DNA of 64,000 nucleotides from Rhynochetos jubatus (lineage: Eukaryota > Chordata > Aves > Eurypygiformes > Rhynochetidae). Below, piece by piece: positions 35,332-46,300 of the stretch. Where the stretch lies: NCBI GenBank assembly GCA_027574665.1, contig CM050690.1, positions 41,655,665 to 41,719,664 on the forward strand. Direction: 5' to 3'. Under the pieces are notes generated by a model. The model had not been told where the DNA came from, ran no database searches, and worked only from the letters and a program-made list of their open reading frames with translations. Within the stretch, counting starts at the first letter, position 1. Each line of letters begins with the position of its first letter. The position numbers were made by a program, and so were the translations under genes.

Positions 35332-35944
35332 CTAGCAGCTGATATCATCTGCCAGTTCTGTGTGGATTCCCCTCCATTTTCTGGTACGAGTCACAGATAT
35401 GTATCCTCTGTGAGTCACACCTGCAGGACTTGAAACAGATTTAAGAGAAGTGGAAGATGTGTTCCAACTTGAACATGTATAGGAGAAGACATAAAAGCTA
35501 CTCATATTTTCTTTTAAGATTTTAGAAGGTTTTTCTTTGACTTCTGAGGTGACAAAAATATAATTCAGTATACTTTGCATTATATTGGTTTGTTAAGGGC
35601 CGTCAGCCCTGTTCCCGCATGTGTGGGTATAAATAAAATCCTTACATGACTGTACACTGTAGATACTACGCTTGTGTATGTGTGACTGTCCGTATGTTTA
35701 ACACAGCCTGAATAACTCTTCCCTGTAGTTTCTGTAGTGCCTTAGTGAGCACAGGGAACAGTGGTTCCAAAAGGGGAACAGCAGTAGGAGGGACATAAAA
35801 AACTTTGTATCCTTCACATCCATCATGTGTAAAACTAAATGCTGCCAAACAGCAACACTTACACTCTGTGTCTTCAGGGGCATACAGCTGTCTGAAGCAT
35901 TTTTGAACTAAAATAATTTTTCCATCCTCATCTAAACTAAACAA
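35332..35944 (-). other. Two exon-like minus-strand frames of unknown identity
   Basis: Frame 1 (35,666-35,944) reads SLDEDGKIILVQKCFRQLYA, then PEDTE, and later GYKVFYVPPTAVPLLEP. Directly 5' of it on the minus strand lies a good acceptor-like tract (tttctctttttgtttag, AG at 35,938-35,937). Frame 2 (35,332-35,580) has a comparable tract (tatttttgtcacctcag, AG at 35,545-35,544) and reads on to TRKWRGIHTELADDISC. A donor-like GTAAGT lies inside frame 1 at about 35,866, but joining that donor to the second acceptor would create a stop codon at the junction, which argues against one simple gene. I recognise no protein family. Chance frames are more likely than a real gene. Confidence 0.15.
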
Positions 35945-36839
35945 AAAGAGAAAAGCCTTGTTAGGTAAGAAATTACCAAAACTATAGTAATTATTCCATT
36001 ACAAGGATTTTTAGCTTTACTGTAGGCATGGCTACAATAAAATAACCAGGATTTTGAGGTGCAGATGTAGCTGCTATCTATTAGGTGTGCCTGATAGCAG
36101 GACGTGGTTTAAGGATATCACAATCTGACTATTTCACACAGAGCTGTTCAGCCGGCATCCGAAGGAATTTTTGTTAATGGCTCCCATTCTGTATATTGCA
36201 CAATGGGATGGTGCCTACCTCTTGCATTGTGCACTTATCTGTTAGATATCTTCCTGCACATCCTTGGATACGGGCAGCTGTCAATAAGGCAAGGACCTAC
36301 AGAGGAAAATATGTTTAGTGAAAAATTTTTCCCATTTTCTTCATCCCGATGGGATCATGAATTAGTATCTGTGGATCAGTGCTTTAGCGCAAGACAGGGA
36401 GAATGCCTCGGAAATTATGTCCTGCTACTCTTTATTTGAATACAGATGCTCTGCATGTATATTAGGAACAGTAAATAAAGTGGAGAAATAGATCTGAAGT
36501 GAATGTGAAGCTAAGAACTCTTCTGTAAGCTGTACAAACTGAGTATCACTGGATTCATTTTATGTCTTTGAAAAAAATTGCAGACAGAGCTGATCAGGTT
36601 GAGAGTGGGGAGCTGTCTTTATCACAAGGACAAAGTTTTGAGCTTAAATAGTCAAAAATCAAATTCCAAAAATCTGAGTTTCTTTGGTATTGTTAGTGCA
36701 GCCAACTTATACATATCTATTTTTAGTTCTTTTTTCCCCAGAAGAATGTGACAAATAAATAAATCAATACGTTACATTTAATAATATAAGGATAAAATAC
36801 ATTGGACAAGTGAGGCTTGCTCAAACAGCACATTTGAAT

Positions 36840-37220
36840 TTTGCTATAAATTTAATGGTGAAAATGACATAATTTTTCCATCTCACTCAGCCTGTACTAG
36901 GAATGATTGTGATGCATTTTATGCTATGGAGATAATATTTACTGATACAAAAAAATTATTACCACAACCTGGAATTTAATTCAGCAAGAAGATGCAAATT
37001 ATGGAGCAATAATTCCTGGGGTGTTGCTTAGAACTAATCTGAAGGCCAAACATTATCACAGTATCTATGCATAAATTTACTGTGCAATAATTCTAGTCAC
37101 TAACCGTTTCAGCACAGGAGTGTTTACGGAATATAAATGAAACGTTTAAAATATAATGTGCATAATTTTACTATGAAAAGCATCTCATAATAAAATCAGC
37201 AACAACAAAAAGTGCTGTTT
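36840..37220. promoter_or_regulatory. Candidate conserved regulatory patch with octamer site
   Basis: Repeat-free AT-rich sequence holding a perfect POU-type octamer ATGCAAAT at 36,992-36,999 and repeated ATAATT/AATTTA words (gcaataattctag, tgcataattttac). It could be an enhancer or simply AT-rich neutral DNA. Only cross-species conservation could decide. Confidence 0.2.
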
Positions 37221-38787
37221 TACTTACTTTATTCATATCATTGATCTTTATTCAGAATGATGAAAGCTGGAAGTCAAGGCCAGAAGCTCACTTCAGTGAG
37301 AACCATTCTGGCTGTTTGTTGGTCTAACGGGAAGCTGAAAATATGCAGCATGTTTTATGTGTCCAGACAAATTTCTCATTTTATTTTGTTCCTAGAATCT
37401 TAGGATTCCAGTGTTGTGACCTAAACCAAAACTTTTAAAAAAGAACCTCACCAGCTATATTAAAGAAAAATATATCCTATCCTTGCATAAGAAACAGAAA
37501 GGCTTATAGATTTTCCGAGCTAACTACTGACTTCTTTGGGGTCAGCAATTCAGTAAATGGCTTAACTGAAACTTCTTTTTAAAATTATTTTACTGAAACA
37601 TTTAAAAGACTGTTTAAAGATAAATAACATTTGGATGAATAGTTTCACGTTTTTATTTTATTAGCTTGCACATATAAAAGGTTGGTCAAATTTTCTTCAG
37701 TGTCTGCAGAAAACTTCTGTATGTCTTTCAGAGTACAATTGGCAACTTCCCCATCAAGCCGATTTTGTTAGTCACTGTAATGAGACAGTTAACAATAGGA
37801 TTTATAATTGAAATTGATAGTGAGCTGGAAGGGGAGCGACTTTAACTTCTGCTATCAGTTCTTTTACTTTTCTTTTAACCTGAACCCACTCTGCAATCAC
37901 ATGAACAATTCAGCAAATCTGAGACACATCAAACCTTGCAAGTTTGCTGGGAGGACTCCAGAATTCATAAAGTTAAACCATGCCTCCTTCAATATGTCTA
38001 ACATATGGTCTTAACAAATTTCACAAATCCTATATAAAGGGACCAGCTCCAGAAAATGTTCCTGTTATTCTTTCAGTTAGTCTGTTGTTAGGATTTTGTT
38101 CTGTCTGAATTGCTAGTATAATGCTAGCAATTATTATTTCTACAAAAGGAGATATTTTTAGAAGCATAACTTTACTGCTATATTTGCAGTGCTGTCTTCC
38201 CAAAACAGGCAGCACATATCTTTTTAGTGATGATAGGAAATAAAATTTTCTTTACGTGACAGGGAGATATAATGCATTATTGGCTTTATTTCGCTTTAAA
38301 AACATTTTCCAGTCATAAAATTCTGTATCAACATCCACTGAACACCACTACAATTCTATTTAATACTGAACTCTGCACAATTCCAAAAGCTTTAACATAC
38401 TGTGGCAAATTCATTTCTGTTTAGAGTTACAGTGCTTACGGAAAATGAGTCAGAAATGTTGTTATACAATTGCTAGATTAAGTTGTTAAATACAGTGTGA
38501 TCTATTCTCTTGCACTGTCTTGAATAACCAGAGTTACATCTCTGACTGTACATACCAGTAGTTCATAAAAGCACTTTTGTTCATTAACTTAAATCCTAGC
38601 AGACAGCCTCTGGTTTTAAAAGCCATCTGGTGGCTGATAAGAAATGTAAAATCTTATCTCCTTTCCTAAGGCCAGTGGATCACAGCCAAATGGAGGATGA
38701 AAGCTCCAAAAATGCCACCATCTTGGTTGTAATCTGCTGTTCCATGGGGTCCCTCGACCTAAGATTAACAATGCATTGAAAATGTCA

Positions 38788-38811
38788 GGGGGAGGGGGAG
38801 GGGGAGGGGAG
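38788..38811 (+). repeat. (GGGGGA)4 G-quadruplex-capable repeat
   Basis: Four consecutive G runs of 4-5 separated by single A. This satisfies the intramolecular G-quadruplex pattern with one-base loops, the most stable class. It lies in otherwise AT-rich DNA, and no promoter is recognised next to it. Confidence 0.9.
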
Positions 38812-39089
38812 ATGACCAATTATTTTCCCTATGCAACCATTTTTCTCTGCTTCTGTTCAGGAGGACATAATTTAAAGGCAGTTGGAAAGACTGCCATTTG
38901 CCGTACTATTGGAAAAAGACTAATTATACGTTCAGAGTGCAAAGTTTGAGATTAGCACTTACGAATTAAATTATTTGGTTGCTACAAGTATGTTTTCGTT
39001 GAAAAATGAATACAGTTACACAATTTTTGGTAAAATCTTAGTGATGCTCCTATCTTTTGATATCAGGATTGATTTATGTCCTAATTGTT

Positions 39090-42020
39090 TTCATAGAATG
39101 GTTTGGGTTAGAAAGGACCTTTAAAGACCATCTAGTTCAATCCCTATACATTGAGTAGGGACATCTTTAAGTAGATCAGGTTGCTCAGAGCCCCATCTAA
39201 CCTGACCTTGAATGTTTTCAGGGATGGGGCATCTACAATCTCTCTGGTAAACCTATGCCAATGTTTCACCATGCCCATCATAAGACATTTCTTCCTTTCA
39301 TCAAGTCTGAATCTACTTTCTTTCAGTCTAAAACCATTATCCCTTGTTCTATTGCTACAGACCTTGCTAAAACATCTGTTCCCATCTTTCTTATCGGCAA
39401 TAAGTTCTCCCCAGAGCCTTGACTTCTCCAGGCTTAAAAACCCCATCTATCTCAGCGTTTCCTCACAGGAGAGCTGTTCCAGCCCCCTGATCATTTTGGT
39501 GGTCCTTCTCTGGACCTGCTCCAACAGGTCCACATCTTGCTTGTACTAAGGACTCCAGAGCTGAATGTAGTACTCTAGGTGGGGTCTCACCAGAGTGGAA
39601 TAGAGGAGCAGAATCACCTCCCTTGACCTGCTGACCAAGCTTCTTCTTATACAGTCCAGGACATGGTTGACTTTCTGGGCTACAAGTGCACATGCCTGGC
39701 TTATATCCAGTTTTTCATGCACCAGTACCCGCAAATCCTTGGCAGTGTTGCTCTCAGTCCCTTCTTCTCCCAGAATATACTAATACTTGGAATTGTTCTG
39801 ATTCATGTACAGGACTTCATGACTTTCACATGGATCTACTTCTCCAGATTGCCTAGGTCACTCTGGAAGGAATCCTGTCCCTCAGACATGTCAACAGCAC
39901 CAACAGCTTGGTGCCATCTGCAAACTTGTTGAGGGTGTATTTGATGTTGCTATGTTATTGATGAAGACATTAAACACTACTGATATGGACCTCTGAGGCA
40001 CACTACTTATCACTGCCCACCATCTGGACACTGAACTGTTGACCACTACTCTCTGTATGTGACCGTCCAGCCAATTCCTTATCCACAGAACAGTACAGCC
40101 ATCAAATTCTTATCTCTCCAATTCAGAGAAAAGGATGTTGGGGGTGGCCAAGTCAAAGGTCTTACAGAAGTCCGGACAGATGATATCTGTAGCTTTTCAC
40201 TTGTCCTCTAATGTAGTCAGTCCATCACAGAAGGCCACTAGTTTGGTCAGGCAAGACTTTCCCTCAGTGAAACCATGCTGGCTGTCTTGAATCACCACTC
40301 TGTCATCCATGTGCCTTAACATGTGACTTCTGCGAGGATCTTCTCTGTGATCTTCCCAAGCACAGAGGTGAGGCTGACCGGTAGGTAGTTCCCAGGGCCC
40401 TCCTTTCCACCTTTTTTAAAACTGGGTGAATTGTTTCCATTTTTCCAGTCACTGGGAGCTTCACTTGACTGCCATGACTTTTCAGGTATCATGGAGAGTG
40501 GCCTAATCAGCCCATTCCCTCAGGACTATGGGAAGCATTTCGTTGGACGCCCATTGACTTACCTATGTTTAGGCTCCTCAGGTGGTTTCAAACCTGATAT
40601 TCTCTTACAGTGGGAGGGACTTTGCTCCCCCAGTCCTGCCATGAGGATCATACACAGGGGTGGTGTGGGAAGAGAGGTTGCCAATGAAGACTGAGGCAAA
40701 AATTTTTGAGTACCTCAGCCTTTTCCTCAACTGTTGTTACCAGTTGACCAGTTGTGTTCACCAGGGACTTACATTTTCTTTTCTGGCTGACATACCTGTA
40801 GAAGCCCTTCTTATTATTCTTTGCATCCCTCACCAAGTTCAGCTCCAGCTGCACCTTGACCTTCCTGATCCCATCCCTTCACAGTTGGGCACAGTCCCTG
40901 TACTCTTCCCAGGATAGCTGTCCCTACTACCACTGCCTGTACATTTTCTTCTTACCCTTTAGTGTGAACAGCAGGTCTTGACTCAGCCATGCCAGTGTCT
41001 TGCCTTCCTTTCTTGATTTCTTACACCTGGGAATTGAGAGCTCTTGTGCTCTATGAAAAGCATCCTTAAAGCCAGCTCTGCTCCACTCCATTATCCCTGA
41101 GGGCAATTTCCCAGAGGGTCCTATTGACTAATTCCTTGAAGGACTGGAATTCTGCTCTCCTAAAATTCAGGGTCTTGACCTTACTCTTCATGTGTCCCAT
41201 ATACCTCAGGTCTGTGAACTTAGGTGCATAATCACTGCAGACCCATCTGCCTCCAGTCTTGATGTCTCTGATTAGCTCACTTGTGCTGGTGACCAAGAGG
41301 TTCAGCAATGCATTGCCTCTGCTAGGGATATCTATTTCCTGGCTTAAGAAGTTATCCTCAGCGCATCCCAGGACTCTTCTGGATTGTCTGTTTCTTGCTG
41401 TACTACTCTTCCAGTGGATTTTGAGATGTCGCACTCCAGTCTTCGTATTTGTCTCACCAACTTTCAGTAATGGCAACGACGTTGTAGCTTTCTAGCAGCA
41501 CAGTGACTTCAATTCCCCTGTTTGTTGCCCATGCTGTATGCATTGGTGTAGAGGCTCTTCAGCTGGGCCATGTCACCTTCTTAGAGGTACCCACCTTAAA
41601 TCCCTTGAAGTATTTCATCAGTGTACACTTGTTGTATCCTATTATTTGAGGATCACCTGACTCATCTCTGTAAGACTTTCAAGTGTGCTCCAGTGTTGCC
41701 CGCACACCTCAGAGTAAGAGACTGAGGGTCCTCACTAGCACCCTGTCCCCCTAACCTTGGCATGTCATCACATAGATTGTCAAAGTCGAACTTGGTATAA
41801 TCCCCTTCTTCAAGTCTAGTTTAAAACTCTGTCAATAAGGCCTGCTAGCTTATAAGCAAAGATCTTCTTCAGCCCATGAGAAAGACAAATTCCATCTGAC
41901 GCCAGCAGATCATCCCGTGTAGACCATCCCATTATTGAAAACACCAAAATTCTGTCTGGGACACCAGCTGTGGAGCCACATATTAATAGACTGGGTATAT
42001 TATCACTAGTGTCAATGCAC
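39090..42020 (-). mobile_element. Long CR1 LINE copy, ORF1 tail to 3' end
   Basis: A minus-strand CR1 of about 2.9 kb. The 3' terminus is at the plus-strand left end (tcatagaatggtttgggtta at 39,091). It continues through the 3' UTR, the ORF2 C-terminus, RT, linker and endonuclease to the ORF2 start (LYTNAYSMGNKQ, about 41,510-41,550), the inter-ORF region and the end of ORF1 (41,819-42,020). Most avian CR1 copies are only a few hundred bases, so this is an unusually long one. It has multiple frameshifts, stops and an internal deletion, so it is an old dead copy. It ends where the head-to-head plus-strand CR1 begins. Confidence 0.93.
39144..41560 (-). pseudogene. CR1 ORF2 (endonuclease + RT), multiply broken
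   Basis: Read 5' to 3' on the minus strand. N-terminus SLYTNAYSMGNKQ then a stop; endonuclease start YNVVAITESW (41,455-41,485); a jump near 41,413-41,432 directly to WKSSTARNRQSRR, missing most of the endonuclease; the rest of the endonuclease and linker (CAEDNFLSQEID, ELIRDIKTGG, VKTLNFRRAEFQSFKELVNR) at 41,066-41,400; MQLELNLVRDAKNNKKGFYR and YVSQKRK at 40,648-40,854; RT motifs in shifted frames; catalytic tetrad reading FADG (39,913-39,924); C-terminus RDNGFRLKESRFRLDERKK, TREIVDAPSLKTFKVRLDGA at 39,144-39,446. The last aspartate of FADD has become glycine. No function is possible without many repairs. Confidence 0.9.
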
Positions 42021-42037
42021 ATGGTGGCCAAGGGCAA
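41816..42037 (-). pseudogene. CR1 ORF1 C-terminus (esterase-like domain end)
   Basis: CR1 ORF1 proteins end in an SGNH-type esterase domain whose last block contains the catalytic Asp-x-x-His. The frame here reads [45 protein letters not shown], stop. The alignment places DGVHLS-type residues at DGICLS, so the catalytic histidine has become cysteine (codon at 41,885-41,887). The stop is TAG, about 260 bp upstream of the ORF2 YTNAYSMGNKQ block. Only the last 65-70 residues survive. The start of this frame (MPLATMC) is antisense to the neighbouring plus-strand CR1, so the boundary lies near 42,020. Confidence in the family is good; the esterase assignment rests on known CR1 architecture. Confidence 0.8.
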
Positions 42038-42783
42038 GGCCCTGCACCTGAGTCAAGGAAATCCCAAATTCAAGTACAGGCTGGGTGGAGAATGGATAGA
42101 GAGTAGCCTTGAGAAGAAGGACTTGGGGGTACTGGTAGATGAAAAGCTGAACATGAGCTGGTAGTGTGTGCTGGCAGCCCGGAAAGCCAAACATATCCTG
42201 GGCTATATCAGAAGTGTGGCCATCGGGTGAAGGGAGGTGATTCTCCCCCTATACTCTGCTCTTGTACTGCTTGGAGTACTGCATCCAGCTCTGGGGCAGC
42301 CAACATCAGAAGGATATAAACCTGCTGCAGAAAGTCCAGAGGAGGTCACAAAGATGCTCAGAGGGCTGGAACACCTCTCCTGTGGGGACAGGCTGGGAGA
42401 GTTGGGGTTATTCAGCCTGGAGAAGAGAAGGCTCCATGGAGACCTTATAGCACCTTCCAGTACCTACAAGGGGCCTACAAGAAATCTGGAGGGGGACTTT
42501 TTACAAGGGCCTGTAGTGACAGGACAAGGGGAAATGGGGTTAAATTGAAAGCAGGTAGATTTAGATTGGATATCAGGAAAAAATTCTTCCTGGAGAGGGT
42601 GGTGAGGCACTGGAACAGGTTGCCCAGAGAAGCTGTGGATCCCTGTCTGTCTTCAAGGCCAGGCTGGATGAGACTTTGCGCAACCTGACCTAGTGGAAGG
42701 TGTCCCTGCCCATGGAAGGGGAGTTGGAACTACGTGGTCCTTGAGGTCCCTTCTAACCTAAACCATTCTATGACTCTATGATG
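42022..42783 (+). mobile_element. CR1 3' copy, head to head with its neighbour
   Basis: A plus-strand CR1 of about 760 bp that starts within ORF2 (gccaagggcaaggccctgc) and ends with the 3' UTR and octamer terminus (accattctatgactctatga). Encoded pieces: [20 protein letters not shown] then [28 protein letters not shown] then EKRRLHGDLIA, then after a frame change [22 protein letters not shown] codons. It has a TAG in the first segment (NMSW then stop) and a deletion around YSALV, where the RPHLEYC equivalent is displaced. Its 5' end abuts the 5' end of the 39,090-42,020 CR1. Confidence 0.93.
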
Positions 42784-43334
42784 CTAGCTGGTGTGTCAGC
42801 AATGAGGGACTTCTGAAACTTTTTATGCACCTGATCTAAGGATATCACAGCGCTAGGGCATAAGTCAGCATTCACTTACCTATAGCCCTGGGACAAATCT
42901 AAATAACAAAAAATGTTTTGCAGGAGTGTTGGTCAAACTTAAAAACTGCTTTCTAAATAGAAGATGCAGCGTGTCTTTACTGTAAGTGTTACAACTTGCT
43001 GGAGCAATATGGCAACCTTTTAAAAAATCAAAGTGTCAACAAAAAATGGAATCAGCTGTTATAGTGAGCCATTAGTAACAAGATTCCTGAGAAAAATAAC
43101 CTTACTGCATTCTTTGAGCTCAAAAAGAACACACTAGATGCAGGGGTATCCAAACATTATTTGTTTGAACTCTGTATGTGTATCCCAGAAGTTAACATAT
43201 ATTTTGGGAAGCCTATGATTCAATATAAGTAGAAAGTGACTATGTGGAGCAAACTGAAATACTCATTTTTTCTCCAGTTTTCACACTGGTGTTGATCAAA
43301 TGGTAGTTCTTCAGAATTTCAGTTTCAGGTTTTG

Positions 43335-43353
43335 TTTTTTTTTTTTTTTTTTT
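43335..43353. repeat. T homopolymer (about 19 T)
   Basis: Simple T run after caggttttg. No retroposon body was recognised on the minus strand behind the implied poly(A). Confidence 0.85.
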
Positions 43354-46300
43354 CCTGAAGTTTTTGCCTAGTCTCTAAGTTTATCTTGTTCCAGGGTCAC
43401 AGGAAGGGAGCAGGAGCTTTCTCACTACAGTCCCACTCACTGTGGGAGTGGTCCTTGGATCAGATACTCTGGTGTATATTTTTCTCCACTTACATCAACC
43501 ACATCTGTCACAGCTCCAAATTCTCCTCTTACAGTGTCTTTCCCTCATTTCCATCTTTCTCTGTAATTTTGAATCCCTACCCTTTGATTTAAGCATAAAA
43601 GTTTTGAGAGTTTTATGTTGTGGGTTTCTTAACTCTGTGCTCTGTTACATCCAGCCCCATTTCTAATCAAATTGAATCCAGTTGGTAAGTCACATGTAAA
43701 GGCTAATTGCTGTAGCTTTTCAGTCTGGTGATTTTCAGTGTCAACTTACATAAGTGAAGTACATTTATAATGCAGGAGTACAGGATCTAGCCTTTGTTTC
43801 TTACCGGATACTGTGATAACCTGACTCAAGATTTAAAATCTGCATGCAGCAACCTTTCATCCTCCCAGTCAGACAGACTATATGAAGGAAATACAGGCTA
43901 GTAACAGAGGTGCTCCTCACAGCAGTTGTTTTGGCCTCTTGAGTAATCACTTGCTACTGGTAATACCCTTGCATATTCTTTCCCACAAACTTGTCTTCTG
44001 TGGACAGTATAAATGACTGGGGACTAAGAGAAGAAGTGGTTTCTTCTTTTCAATACTTTGGAACATCACAGCCTTCAACACAACTCCAGCTACAATTATG
44101 TTTTAGGGTCTTGAAGCCTGCATCCCTGGGCTCAGTAGAATCCAAAGATTTGTGATTCAGTGGAGACTGGAATTAAATTACTTGCTTGTTCTTTGGCTTT
44201 CTGTGTTATCCTGGATCATCATTTGTCACCCTGATTCTCTGTGCTTCCATTCCTTCATGCCTTCCTGCCAATGCCAGAGAAGATGCTGGGTGCCTCCAAA
44301 GACGTTACTTCTTCCAGCCGAACCAGTCCTGTTCTGCAGCCTCTCCTTGCAGGACAAGGGCTTCAGCCCCATTACCTTGGTGGCATCCCTTCATTTCCCA
44401 CCAGTTGTATCTGCACTGAAAGGTAACATGGCAGTTGATGTAATAAAAACCAGTAAGTGGTTAGCTGTTATAATGATAAGGGACATATGATGACTGGGAT
44501 GGGAAGAATTTGCCAGACATTAAAGTGGCAATAATGACACAGTTATCACAGCTACAATAGTCTTATGCTCCCCAACACCAGCTTGTTTAATTGTACTATC
44601 TAGTGAAAGAAGAAAGAGGATAAGTTTCTCCTAAAACCTATTCAAACATATTGTATATTTGGTATTCAGTAAGTATTTCTTCTTTACTGTGTTAATGCTT
44701 TTCTTCGAGGTGACCCAAGAATAGACAAAAGTTTTATAAAATAGAGGAATAGCAATGCTGGAGATGAGATTCTTTTTCCCCTAACCAGTACTGTGCCTTA
44801 TTAATATGCTTACCAAGTGACCTTGCTTGACAGCTAATTCCTTATGGTGATTCACGTTAGTTTTCTCACTGACATATCAGGACTCAAAAAGGATGAAGGC
44901 TAAAGCATATGCGCACCACTCAAGTACTGGACAAACCTTCTTTCAAGAGCTGAATGGGAACTAAATGAGCTTGCAGACATGGTGCGGGCCACGCATTTGA
45001 GTTAATCTAACCTCAATTGTGCAGACAGTCTCACAGACCCTTTTGAGGGGATTCCTCAGCTGCATCTCTCAAGCTGAATCTTCAAGCACATCCCTTGTAG
45101 GAGGACAACCCTTCCCTTTTCCACTTAAAAAAATTCCCCCCAGCAAACAAAGAAGACCCGGCCCTTTCCTTCTTTCTCTCCCACCCCCAGAAACCACAAA
45201 TGTGACAGGTTTGGGGAGACATTTGTTTGCAGTGATGGAGTGCTCCTCATTAGGAAGGAACCCTTTGCCAACTGGGTTTTGTCTCTCCAGTTGGTTTTTG
45301 GAGCTTTTCAGTGCTGGAGATGAATAGTGAAGTATAATATGTACTGGATATTGTGGCTAAAATGCAAACATCTTTCATTTACATTTTGAGGAATCTGATT
45401 CCAACCACAGTCCCAGGACACAACAGCAAGAAAACTCTTCCAGTTGCACTACTGTATGCAGTAACCCAGCTGAACAGTGCCCTGTGACTCGCATTCTCAA
45501 CCTCGTGTTGGTGCTGGATGCCTGCCACTGGAAATAGAAATGCAACTTTATGACTTGACTCCAGGAAAATTCTCCCCTGTGCCATATGGGGAAAATATAC
45601 AGGACCAGCTGGGGAAGCCCCTGTTCGGAGGCAAGAGAATGCCTTGATATAGCATGAGACAGGTGGGGAACAGGAGCTGTGAGAAAAAGAGAACAAAGAG
45701 AAAAGATAACAGATTTATTTCTGAACACAATGAAGGGGTTAGGATGAAAAAAAAATTACAACAAATTAATGGGCATTCTGAAATGCCCAGATATAAAATA
45801 CCTGGCAGCCATTTGTACAAAGGTTTCAATTCCAGATATAGAAAGGAATTGTAGGAAAGAAATAGAAAATGTCAGTAACAGATCTGTAGAAACCAGGAAT
45901 GGTAGATGTTCTGGAACTCACCAGATGATGCCTGGGACTGTTTTCTTTTTAAACATTCTTTACATTTCATAGGAAAATTAAGGTGAAAGGTGGATTTGAC
46001 CCACTCAACCCATTTTCCTTGTCCTTTTTGGAAGCAGAAAATGGGTGGTGGAAGCAACCTCTGCTACCTTTGAGTATCCTTGGAGGGTCTCCAGGGGAAA
46101 GGGCATGGTTCCACCTCATGCGGCTGCTTGCCAGGTACATCAGTGGGTCATGGGGGTTGTTCACAGGAAACTTTGCTCTGGACCTCCTGGCCTAGCAATA
46201 ACAGAGGAACAGCACTGTCATACTTCAACAAAGTTATGCAAAAAGCAAGGATAAGGAAAAGAGAGCAGCTCTGAAACAGAGTAGGGTTTAGGCCTTCCAC

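Larger units (their letters stand above)
27641..39089. other. CR1-free 11.4-kb unique block
   Basis: No CR1, SINE or LTR recognised across this block. It contains a GC-richer patch at about 28,180-28,530, a polypyrimidine tract at 29,187-29,255, an A26 run at 32,020, exon-like frames at 35,332-35,944 (minus), TAAT-rich candidate regulatory patches, and a G-rich repeat at 38,788. Reading frames are otherwise short and domain-free. Confidence 0.6.

Noticed and set aside
39090..42783. Twin-priming (5' inversion) of a single CR1
   Set aside because: Both arms contain a complete 3' UTR and terminus and overlap in CR1 coordinates, so there are two insertions.
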